A stretch of 12,563 bases of DNA from NCBI GenBank assembly GCA_045586105.1, contig JAZMZS010000083.1, forward strand, positions 1 through 12,563, in the 5' to 3' direction. This DNA comes from JAZMZS01 sp045586105. GTDB taxonomy: Bacteria > Bacillota > Clostridia > Oscillospirales > CAG-272. Under the pieces are notes generated by a model. The model made no database searches, was not told where the DNA came from, and worked only from the letters and a program-made list of their open reading frames with translations. The translations under genes were made by a program, and so were the position numbers. Each line of letters opens with the position of its first letter. The first letter of the stretch is position 1. Below are positions 7,762 through 12,563 of this stretch, in pieces.

Positions 7762-7830
7762 GGCTATGCTACGCACATCCGTCGGTAGTTTTATAATAAA
7801 TTTGATTTTAGCCAAAGGCGAAAATCTTCC
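7762..7830 (+). repeat. 67-bp intergenic repeat family, copy 2 (69 bp here)
   Basis: Same order of motifs as 3212-3278: GGCTATGCT, TAGTTTTATAATA (7786-7798), ATTTGATTTT, GCGAAAATC and a closing TCC. The terminal hairpin is GATTTT-a-GCC-AAA-GGC-g-AAAATC (7804-7826), with the same base as copy 1 and a different tip. Confidence 0.7.
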
Positions 7831-7839
7831 GAAATTCTT

Positions 7840-7867
7840 CATTATTCATTATCCATTATTCATTATT
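7840..7867 (+). repeat. 14-bp tandem duplication
   Basis: CATTATTCATTATC (7840-7853) is followed at once by CATTATTCATTATT (7854-7867). The AT-rich stretch lies beside the 67-bp repeat; no function can be read from it. Confidence 0.75.
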
Positions 7868-7993
7868 TATTTCCTGCGTATATCACGCACCGAAGGTGCA
7901 TTGCCCTCCCCCAAGGGGAGCGTATGCGCGCTCCGTCTCATATACTTTTTTGAGAAAAAAACGCACATGGGTGATTTTTTTTGCAAAAAAGTA

Positions 7994-8022
7994 TGTACAA
8001 ACGCAAGATTCCGTGTTAAAAT
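7994..8022 (+). promoter_or_regulatory. Probable sigma-A promoter of purC
   Basis: TGTACA (7994-7999, 4 of 6), a 17-bp spacer and TAAAAT (8017-8022, 5 of 6). Transcription would begin near 8029, leaving a leader of about 52 nt with a small hairpin CTCGG-CATTT-CCGAG (8045-8059) just before the ribosome binding site. The leader is too short for a purine riboswitch and I see no such motif. Confidence 0.55.
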
Positions 8023-8080
8023 AATGGGTGTGAAAAATATTCTTCTCGGCATTTCCGAGGCTCAAAGGAGTAGAAACAAA

Positions 8081-8779
8081 ATGAAAAAGCTCTACACAGG
8101 AAAAACAAAAGACGTTTACGCACTCGACAACGGCAACGTTCTTCTCAAATTCAAGGACGACTGCACGGGCAAGGACGGTGTGTTCGATCCCGGTGAAAAC
8201 TCGGTAGGTCTTACCATCGACGGTATCGGCAAGGCTAATCTCCAGACCTCCGTATACTATTTCGAGCTTCTCCGTGCGGCAGGCATCAAGACTCACTACG
8301 TAAGCGCCGACATCGAGAACGCTACCATGGAGGTACTCAACGCCGAGTGCTTCGGCAAGGAGCTTGGCGGCGGCGGTCTTGAGGTAATATGCAGACTTGT
8401 TGCTACCGGCAGCTTTATCCGCCGTTACGGAGAGTACATCAAGGACGGCACTCCTCTCGAGGGCGGTTACGTCGAGTGTACCTTCAAAAATGATGCAAAG
8501 GGTGACCCGCTCGTTACGGGCGAGGGTCTCGTAGCACTCAAGGTCATGACCGCTGAGATGTTCGAGAGCCTCAAGGAGCAGACGCTCAAGATCACCAAGA
8601 TCGTTGCGGACGATCTCAAGACCCTCGGACTTGATCTCTGGGATATCAAGTTTGAGTTCGGATACAATAACGGAGAGGTAGTTCTCATCGACGAGATCGC
8701 CTCGGGTAACATGAGAGTTTACAAGGACGGCAAGATCGTCGATCCTATCGAGCTTACCAAGATCATCAACAACAGATAA
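8081..8779 (+). CDS. purC: Phosphoribosylaminoimidazole-succinocarboxamide synthase (SAICAR synthetase)
   Basis: Cytosolic purine-biosynthesis enzyme of 232 residues that joins aspartate to CAIR using ATP, giving SAICAR. Length is normal for the bacterial single-domain enzyme. Family marks are the N-terminal KLYTGKTKDVY strand-loop (3-13), FKDDCTG (24-30), the substrate-binding region EVICRLVATGSFIRRYG (101-117), and LIDEIASGNMRVYKDG (202-217), the counterpart of the usual DE-S-PDT-R segment but with a divergent SGNM. The start is ATG 8081, 10 nt after AAAGGAG (8064-8070); an in-phase upstream extension from 7664 is repeat DNA. The gene has its own promoter and terminator and no other pur gene is in view, so it is not part of a pur cluster here. 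Confidence 0.95.
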   Translation: MKKLYTGKTKDVYALDNGNVLLKFKDDCTGKDGVFDPGENSVGLTIDGIGKANLQTSVYYFELLRAAGIKTHYVSADIENATMEVLNAECFGKELGGGGLEVICRLVATGSFIRRYGEYIKDGTPLEGGYVECTFKNDAKGDPLVTGEGLVALKVMTAEMFESLKEQTLKITKIVADDLKTLGLDLWDIKFEFGYNNGEVVLIDEIASGNMRVYKDGKIVDPIELTKIINNR

Positions 8780-8790
8780 GTAAGAAACAA

Positions 8791-8827
8791 AACACCCGCT
8801 TTGCATTCGGCAGAGCGGGTGTTTTTT
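8791..8827 (+). terminator. Rho-independent terminator of purC, possibly bidirectional
   Basis: AACACCCGCT (8791-8800) pairs with AGCGGGTGTT (8814-8823); a T-G wobble and TGC/GCA (8802-8804 with 8810-8812) extend it to 14 pairs around loop ATTCG, with a T6 tail. On the opposite strand the hairpin is followed by TTTTGTTTC, so it could also stop transcripts coming from the convergent M23 gene. Confidence 0.9.
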
Positions 8828-8871
8828 ATGCATGGAAATCGTAGAGTCAAAGAAACGAAACGGAGCAAAGC

Positions 8872-8942
8872 GTAGGGGAGGGGCTTGTCCCCTCCCGCAA
8901 TTTAAGCTCAAACCTGCGGTACGGGACAAGCCCGTACCCTAC
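8872..8942. repeat. 71-bp cloverleaf (four-way junction) palindromic element
   Basis: Every stem abuts the next: GTAG (8872-8875) with CTAC (8939-8942); arm 1 GGGAGGGG/CCCCTCCC (8876-8883, 8889-8896) with loop CTTGT; arm 2 GCA/TGC (8897-8899, 8915-8917) with a 15-nt loop; arm 3 GGTACGGG/CCCGTACC (8918-8925, 8931-8938) with loop ACAAG. It lies between the convergent purC and M23 genes. Similar elements are, from memory, widespread in clostridial genomes; it codes for nothing and carries no transposase. Confidence 0.75.
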
Positions 8943-8977
8943 GGAAAATTCGAGTCTCAAACGTGGTATATCCCGTC

Positions 8978-9751
8978 TTATCCTTCGTAGGATGCATCCT
9001 GCTCTGTCAGCATACCCTTTGCTTCCTCGGACATAAAGGAGACAGGGTCGGCGTGCTTGCCGTTGAGCATTACCTCGAAATGGAGATGCGGCTCCTGGGC
9101 AAGCTCTACCATCGCGGTATCCCCGATATAACCGATAGCATCGCCGCGAAGCAGACTCGAGCCGATACCCACGCCCTCGCACAGATCCTCTCTGAGATTG
9201 CGGTAGATGCATTCAAGTCCGCCCTCATGCTCGACCCTGACACAGCTGCCCATCATGGGATCATACCATACGTCGGCAATAATTCCGTCCGCCGCCGCAT
9301 ACACCTTGTCTCCGAGGGCGGCGTTGATGTCTATTCCCATATGAGTGCGGTAATCCTCCATCGTGCTCGAATACACGAGGGTGCTGTCAGAGAAGGGATG
9401 CGAGAGGATCCCCTCTGCGGGAGCTGACAGCGTGGGAACCGTATTTTGCGGAGCGGGTGAGGGCTCGTCCTCTTCATCTCCGTCCGCAATTACGGGAAGC
9501 GTCTGCGCGGGACGGTCGGGACTGAGTGCATCTGTCTGAGGCACTGACGGGCTGTCGGAGGATGGCGGCTGTGATGCTGCATCCGAGCTGTCGGCGTTCC
9601 CGGTGAGGGCGCCGTTCACATCATCCGCAATATTCGACAGCATGGAGCTGAGCATAACTATTACCGCCATTACCACGAGCATTGCCGCTACGGTGATATA
9701 AAGCACCTTTGTCGCTTGCTTTTCTTTTTCGGTTTTTCCTTTGATATTCAT
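8978..9751 (-). CDS. spoIIQ: SpoIIQ-like membrane-anchored M23/LytM protein (stage II sporulation)
   Basis: Forespore membrane protein of 257 residues. In spore formers SpoIIQ spans the forespore membrane and meets mother-cell SpoIIIAH in the intermembrane space, forming a channel needed for engulfment and late forespore gene expression. Seen here: a short charged N-terminus, one membrane segment (about 13-38), a low-complexity P/S/D/E-rich linker (about 50-110) and a C-terminal LytM domain (about 112-240). All zinc ligands are present: H137 and D141 in HMGID, and H222 and H224 in HLHFE. Start ATG (9749-9751) lies downstream of a sigma-F-type promoter; an upstream TTG (9821-9823) overlaps the promoter -35 and is excluded. 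The ribosome binding site GAAAGGA (9766-9772) is rather distant at 14 nt. A general M23 cell-wall hydrolase is the alternative, but the promoter favours SpoIIQ. Confidence 0.82.
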   Translation of the reverse strand: MNIKGKTEKEKQATKVLYITVAAMLVVMAVIVMLSSMLSNIADDVNGALTGNADSSDAASQPPSSDSPSVPQTDALSPDRPAQTLPVIADGDEEDEPSPAPQNTVPTLSAPAEGILSHPFSDSTLVYSSTMEDYRTHMGIDINAALGDKVYAAADGIIADVWYDPMMGSCVRVEHEGGLECIYRNLREDLCEGVGIGSSLLRGDAIGYIGDTAMVELAQEPHLHFEVMLNGKHADPVSFMSEEAKGMLTEQDASYEG

Positions 9752-9791
9752 GTTTTTTGTTTTTTTCCTTTCATCAAAATGTATCTGCAAG

Positions 9792-9821
9792 TATTCTTGC
9801 CTTTTTTTCTCTTTGATATAC
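9792..9821 (-). promoter_or_regulatory. Sigma-F-type forespore promoter of spoIIQ
   Basis: On the minus strand: GTATA (9817-9821), a 15-bp spacer (9802-9816), and GGCAAGAATA (9792-9801). This fits every position of the B. subtilis sigma-F consensus as I recall it (GYWTA, N15, GGNRANANTW). Transcription would begin near 9785, about 34 nt before the start codon, with the ribosome binding site in between. Confidence 0.78.
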
Positions 9822-9890
9822 AAAAACTTGTAATTTCAGGTGGGCGGTATCCCTTTTTTGTGACTTTTTTAAAAACTGAGCAAAAAAATG

Positions 9891-9919
9891 TTGCTTATTA
9901 CGCTCGAGTATGGTATCAT
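9891..9919 (+). promoter_or_regulatory. Extended -10 sigma-A promoter of the OPT/PqqD operon
   Basis: TTGCTT (9891-9896), a 17-bp spacer ending in TGG, and TATCAT (9914-9919, 5 of 6). The TG one base before the -10 makes it an extended -10 type, which can offset the weak -35. The leader would be about 29 nt. It diverges from the sigma-F promoter with about 70 bp between them. Confidence 0.6.
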
Positions 9920-9954
9920 AATTTCGTATGTAAAAAAACAGATCGGAGACTGAC

Positions 9955-11868
9955 ATGGACAACAAAAAAGAATTTGCGCCGTATATTCCCGCAAGCAAGG
10001 TAACACCCGAGATGACAGTAACGAGCATCATAATGGGTATCATCCTCGCTGTGGTATTCGGTGCGGCTAACGCTTATCTCGGACTGAGAGTAGGTATGAC
10101 GGTATCTGCCTCTATTCCCGCGGCGGTCATCGCCATGGGCGTGATAAGAGTTATTATGAAGAAAAACTCTATACTCGAATCAAACATTGTACAGACCATC
10201 GGAAGTGCCGGTGAGTCGGTTGCGGCAGGTGCGATCTTTACTCTTCCCACGCTCTTTCTGTGGGCAGGTGAGGGACTGAGTGAAAAGCCGGGGCTCATTG
10301 AGATCACGCTCATTGCGCTGATCGGAGGACTGCTCGGCGTGTTCTTCATGGTTCCGCTGCGCAACGCCCTCATAGTAAAGGAGCACGGCACGCTTCCCTA
10401 TCCCGAGGGAACGGCTTGTGCCGAGGTCCTGCTTGCAGGCGAAGAGGGCGGCTCGTCCGCTTCCACGGTATTTGCGGGCATGGGCTTTGCGGCTCTGTTC
10501 AAGTTTATCATCGACGGGCTCAAGGCAGTTCCGAGTGAGATCAACCTCCGCTTCAAGGGCTACAACGGTGAGATCGGCACTCAGATATATCCTGCGGTAA
10601 TGAGCGTCGGATACATTTGCGGACCGAGGATCTCCTCGTATATGTTCGCGGGCGGTGTGCTCTCCTGGATGGTGCTCATTCCCCTTATAGTTATGTTCGG
10701 CGGTAACGCCGTGATCTATCCCCTTGCCGACAAGACCATCTCCGAGGTATTTGCCTCGGGCGGTGCTTCCGCTATCTGGTCCAACTACATCAGATACATA
10801 GGCGCGGGTGCTCTCGCGGCAGGCGGTATCATTTCTCTTATCAAGAATCTTCCTTTGATAGTGCGTACCTTTGCGGGCGCTTTCAAGGGTCTTGGCGGAG
10901 CCCGCGGCGGTTCCGAGAGGACCGCGCGTGACATTCCGATGCCTGTAGTACTCGGAGCTATCGCGGTCCTCACTCTTCTCGTATGGCTCATTCCCGCTAT
11001 TCCCGTTTCCTTCCTCGGTGCTATGCTCGTAGTTGTATTCGGCTTCTTCTTTGCTACCGTTTCCTCGAGAATGGTCGGACTTGTCGGAAGCTCGAATAAC
11101 CCCGTATCGGGCATGGCTATCGCAACTCTGCTCGTATCCACCCTCATTCTCAAATTTACGGGTGCAGAGGGTATCGCGGGCATGACCGCCGCTATCGCGA
11201 TCGGATCGATAATCTGCATCGTTGCCGCTATCTCGGGCGACACCTCGCAGGACCTCAAGACTGGCTATATTCTCGGTGCAACGCCGCAAAAGCAGCAGTT
11301 CGGCGAGATCATTGGCGTCGTTGCATCCGCTCTTGCTATCGGCGGTACTCTCTACCTGCTCGACTCCGCATGGGGCTTCGGCTCCGAGGAGCTCGCAGCA
11401 CCGCAGGCTACCCTCATGAAGATGATCGTCGAGGGCGTAATGAGTGCTGAGCTTCCCTGGAATCTTGTATTCGTCGGTGCGGTGATCGCTATTCTCATTG
11501 AGGTCATCGGCATTCCCGTGCTTCCCTTTGCTATCGGTATCTACCTTCCCGTTCAGCTCAACGCCTGCATCATGGTCGGCGGCGTTATCCGTCTCGTGCT
11601 TGACAAGATAAAGAAGCCCGAGGAGGAAAAGAAGGAGATCGTAAACGACGGTGTTCTCTTCTGCTCGGGTATGATCGCAGGTGAGGGTCTGGTCGGTATT
11701 CTTCTCGCAGTATTCGCTATCTTCGGAATCGACAAGCTCGTTGACGTTTCGGGCATTCTCGGTCTCGGAGAGATAGGCGGTGCTATCGGCTCCGCTATCG
11801 TGTTCGGGCTCGTTATACTGAGCCTGCTCGGCTTCTCACTCTTCAAGAAGAGAAAGAAGAATGGCTAA
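9955..11868 (+). CDS. OPT-family oligopeptide transporter
   Basis: Integral membrane protein of 637 residues, a predicted secondary transporter that imports peptides or peptide-like metal chelates by ion coupling. It is hydrophobic throughout with many membrane segments. Family signatures of the prokaryotic OPT group include YLGLRVGMTVSASIP (41-55), NIVQTIGSAGES (77-88) and LPYPEGTACAEVLLAGE (147-163). Length is usual for this group. GGAG (9945-9948) sits 6 nt before ATG. The C-terminus is a short basic cytosolic tail (KKRKKNG), and its last codons overlap the start of the PqqD-like gene by 8 nt, so the two are co-transcribed and probably translationally coupled. The substrate cannot be read from the sequence. 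Confidence 0.9.
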   Translation: MDNKKEFAPYIPASKVTPEMTVTSIIMGIILAVVFGAANAYLGLRVGMTVSASIPAAVIAMGVIRVIMKKNSILESNIVQTIGSAGESVAAGAIFTLPTLFLWAGEGLSEKPGLIEITLIALIGGLLGVFFMVPLRNALIVKEHGTLPYPEGTACAEVLLAGEEGGSSASTVFAGMGFAALFKFIIDGLKAVPSEINLRFKGYNGEIGTQIYPAVMSVGYICGPRISSYMFAGGVLSWMVLIPLIVMFGGNAVIYPLADKTISEVFASGGASAIWSNYIRYIGAGALAAGGIISLIKNLPLIVRTFAGAFKGLGGARGGSERTARDIPMPVVLGAIAVLTLLVWLIPAIPVSFLGAMLVVVFGFFFATVSSRMVGLVGSSNNPVSGMAIATLLVSTLILKFTGAEGIAGMTAAIAIGSIICIVAAISGDTSQDLKTGYILGATPQKQQFGEIIGVVASALAIGGTLYLLDSAWGFGSEELAAPQATLMKMIVEGVMSAELPWNLVFVGAVIAILIEVIGIPVLPFAIGIYLPVQLNACIMVGGVIRLVLDKIKKPEEEKKEIVNDGVLFCSGMIAGEGLVGILLAVFAIFGIDKLVDVSGILGLGEIGGAIGSAIVFGLVILSLLGFSLFKKRKKNG

Positions 11869-12208
11869 AAAAAGAGGCGGGGAAAACCTCGCACAAAAAA
11901 TTCCCGTCCGCTCGCAGAGCATCACTTGGGATGCGGACGGTGAAGGTATAGTTACTATCCACGTCGAAAACAAGGGTGTGATGAAACGTATCACTCAGCT
12001 TCTCTTAAGAAAGCCGAAGGTATCGCACATACATCTCGACGAGATAGGCAGCTACGTATGGCAGCTCATAGACGGTGAGCGTACCGTCGCCGAGATCGCG
12101 CTTCCCTTTGAAGAGCATTTCGGTGAGCGCGTACACCCTACCAACGAGCGCCTCGGACAGTATTTTTCGATACTCGTCTCCTACGGCTTCGTTGAGTGGA
12201 AGAATTGA
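11861..12208 (+). CDS. PqqD-family (RRE-like) small protein
   Basis: Cytosolic protein of 115 residues resembling PqqD, whose winged-helix fold (RiPP recognition element) binds leader peptides for radical SAM or other modifying enzymes. Visible marks are a basic N-terminus, a beta-rich stretch (about 20-37), then the PqqD-like core HLDEIGSYVWQLIDGERTVAEIA (58-80) and an end helix-wing YFSILVSYGFVEWKN (101-115). The start ATG lies inside the last codons of the transporter gene (8-nt overlap, ATGGCTAA). No strong ribosome binding site precedes it, only GA-rich AAGAAGAGAAAGAAG, which points to reinitiation by ribosomes finishing the upstream gene. No radical SAM enzyme or precursor is nearby, so a role tied to the transporter or to a distant partner is possible. 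Confidence 0.8.
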   Translation: MAKKRGGENLAQKIPVRSQSITWDADGEGIVTIHVENKGVMKRITQLLLRKPKVSHIHLDEIGSYVWQLIDGERTVAEIALPFEEHFGERVHPTNERLGQYFSILVSYGFVEWKN

Positions 12209-12221
12209 ACAGGTAAATTAA

Positions 12222-12266
12222 TATGGGGAAAAACTTTTGATAAAAGTTTTTCCCCATACCCTTTTT
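12222..12266 (+). terminator. Perfect 17-bp hairpin after the PqqD-like gene
   Basis: TATGGGGAAAAACTTTT (12222-12238) pairs fully with 12242-12258 around loop GAT. A TTTTT run follows three bases after the stem (ACCC CTTTTT spacing), not directly. It is 13 bp after the stop codon and the likely operon terminator; nearly symmetric, it could act on both strands. Confidence 0.7.
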
Positions 12267-12268
12267 CA

Positions 12269-12306
12269 AAACCTTTATCTCCTTTTCTTCAAAGGGGTTT
12301 TTTATA
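12269..12306 (+). terminator. Second, backup terminator
   Basis: CTCCTTT (12279-12285) pairs with AAAGGGG (12291-12297, one T-G wobble) around a five-base loop, followed by TTTTTT. An alternative pairing uses AAACCTTT further left. It lies just behind the 17-bp hairpin. Confidence 0.55.
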
Positions 12307-12372
12307 TTTGCGAGCGAGGGGAGAATACAAGCTGGAAGAAATAGTAACGTTATTATCTTCTCCCGCTCAGAT

Positions 12373-12411
12373 AAGTGAGACCCCAAATCTTTGATTTGGC
12401 TGGTCGAACTT
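12373..12411 (+). repeat. GA-internal-loop hairpin repeat, copy 2
   Basis: AAGT with ACTT (12373-12376, 12408-12411), GA opposite GA, GACC with GGTC (12379-12382, 12402-12405), bulge CT, CCAAATC with GATTTGG (12383-12389, 12393-12399), loop TTT. Compared with the copy at 7662 one pair is C-G instead of T-A. Confidence 0.75.
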
Positions 12412-12412
12412 T

Positions 12413-12450
12413 AAGTGACACCCCAAAACTTGTTTTGGTTGGTGGAACTT
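12413..12450 (+). repeat. GA-internal-loop hairpin repeat, copy 3 (tandem with copy 2)
   Basis: AAGT with ACTT (12413-12416, 12447-12450), GA opposite GA, CACC with GGTG (12419-12422, 12441-12444), bulge TT, CCAAAAC with GTTTTGG (12423-12429, 12432-12438), loop TT. Two pairs are swapped relative to copy 2, with pairing kept. One base separates it from copy 2. Confidence 0.75.
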
Positions 12451-12507
12451 ATACATGCGTAGTCGGAATGCATGCGAGCGAAGCGAGTCGCTTCCTTCGC
12501 TGCGAAC

Positions 12508-12534
12508 CCCCAAGCGATGCAAGCATCACTTGGG
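12508..12534 (+). repeat. CCCCAAGC hairpin module, full copy
   Basis: CCCAAG (12509-12514) pairs with CTTGGG (12529-12534), a C/A mismatch follows, then GATGC (12516-12520) pairs with GCATC (12523-12527) around AA. A truncated relative with a compensated inner pair is at 3349. Confidence 0.6.
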
Positions 12535-12563
12535 AAGTCGGAGGCCAAGCGGTCTTAGGAAGA

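Larger units (their letters stand above)
7426..7993. other. Non-coding repeat patchwork upstream of purC
   Basis: No supportable gene; frames that cross it (including one in phase with purC) have no ribosome binding site. It contains GC-rich palindromic DNA (7490-7660) with the inverted copy of the 3108 segment, the GA-loop hairpin at 7662, an interrupted inverted repeat CACGCC/GGCGTG (7714-7719 with 7742-7747), the second copy of the 67-bp repeat (7762-7830), a 14-bp tandem duplication (7840-7867) and hairpins at 7887-7899, 7907-7920 and 7918-7933. The purC promoter begins at 7994. Confidence 0.7.
12307..12563. other. Non-coding repeat patchwork at the right end
   Basis: No gene seen. It holds an inverted repeat GGGAGAA/TTCTCCC (12317-12365) around an inner TAACGTTA palindrome, two tandem GA-loop hairpins (12373-12450), a GAAGCGA/TCGCTTC palindrome in the GAGCGAAGCGAGTCG style (12478-12495), and the CCCCAAGC hairpin (12508-12534). 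The GAACTTATACA sequence that follows the tandem hairpins also follows the single hairpin at 7662. Confidence 0.65.

Noticed and set aside
7664..8080. N-terminal extension in phase with purC
   Set aside because: It translates repeat DNA, lies upstream of the purC promoter, and SAICAR synthetase begins naturally at KKLYTGKTK from ATG 8081.
8023..8080. Purine riboswitch or PurR operator in the purC leader
   Set aside because: The leader is only about 50 nt, holds one small hairpin, and no aptamer core or PurR-box pair is visible.
7883..8929. 348-residue open frame antisense to purC
   Set aside because: Shadow of purC; it would also read through both strands of the terminator and the cloverleaf element.
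8963..9427. 154-residue plus-strand open frame opposite the M23 gene
   Set aside because: Antisense shadow; the minus strand carries the M23 zinc motifs, a membrane anchor and its own promoter.
10180..11289. 369-residue open frame on the minus strand inside the transporter gene
   Set aside because: Its composition (R, H, D, S rich) is the mirror of a hydrophobic membrane protein's codons; no start signal or domain.

Overview
The window looks like chromosomal DNA of a spore-forming, anaerobic, plant-polysaccharide-degrading Firmicute, most likely an uncultured gut or rumen Clostridia member of the Ruminococcaceae/Oscillospirales type. The evidence is two very large secreted glycosidases ending in type I dockerins, a SpoIIQ-like sporulation protein behind a textbook forespore sigma-F promoter, strong GGAGG ribosome binding sites, sigma-A promoters, and intergenic gaps packed with small palindromic repeats. 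I see no rRNA, tRNA, CRISPR array, transposase or phage gene.

Layout. (1) 201-2933 (+): secreted beta-helix / GH43 / Fn3-like / dockerin protein, a likely alpha-L-arabinofuranosidase or arabinanase, ending in a terminator. (2) 2998-3514: non-coding patchwork of palindromic repeats, closing with the sigma-A promoter of the next gene. (3) 3608-7342 (+): secreted Asp-box propeller glycosidase (GH93-like, GH33 as alternative), a CBM9-like domain, two tandem GLUG-type domains and a dockerin. (4) 7426-7993: second repeat patchwork. (5) 8081-8779 (+): purC, alone between its own promoter and terminator. (6) 8872-8942: a 71-bp element that folds exactly as a four-way cloverleaf. (7) 8978-9751 (-): spoIIQ-like M23 protein. 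(8) 9955-11868 and 11861-12208 (+): an OPT-family peptide transporter overlapping a PqqD-like gene by 8 nt. (9) 12222-12563: terminator hairpins and a third repeat patchwork with two tandem copies of a hairpin also found at 7662.

How the genes fit together. The two dockerin enzymes look like a functional pair: a GH43 arabinosidase and a GH93-like exo-arabinanase candidate would together take apart pectic arabinan, docked on a cohesin scaffold encoded elsewhere. They are transcribed separately. The OPT/PqqD pair is an operon joined by overlapping stop and start codons; it suggests a peptide-related role, but no radical SAM enzyme or precursor peptide is visible. purC and spoIIQ are unrelated to their neighbours and point at each other.

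The most unusual material is non-coding: several short hairpin families recur in separate intergenic gaps, and their copies differ by compensatory base changes, so structure rather than sequence appears to be conserved.
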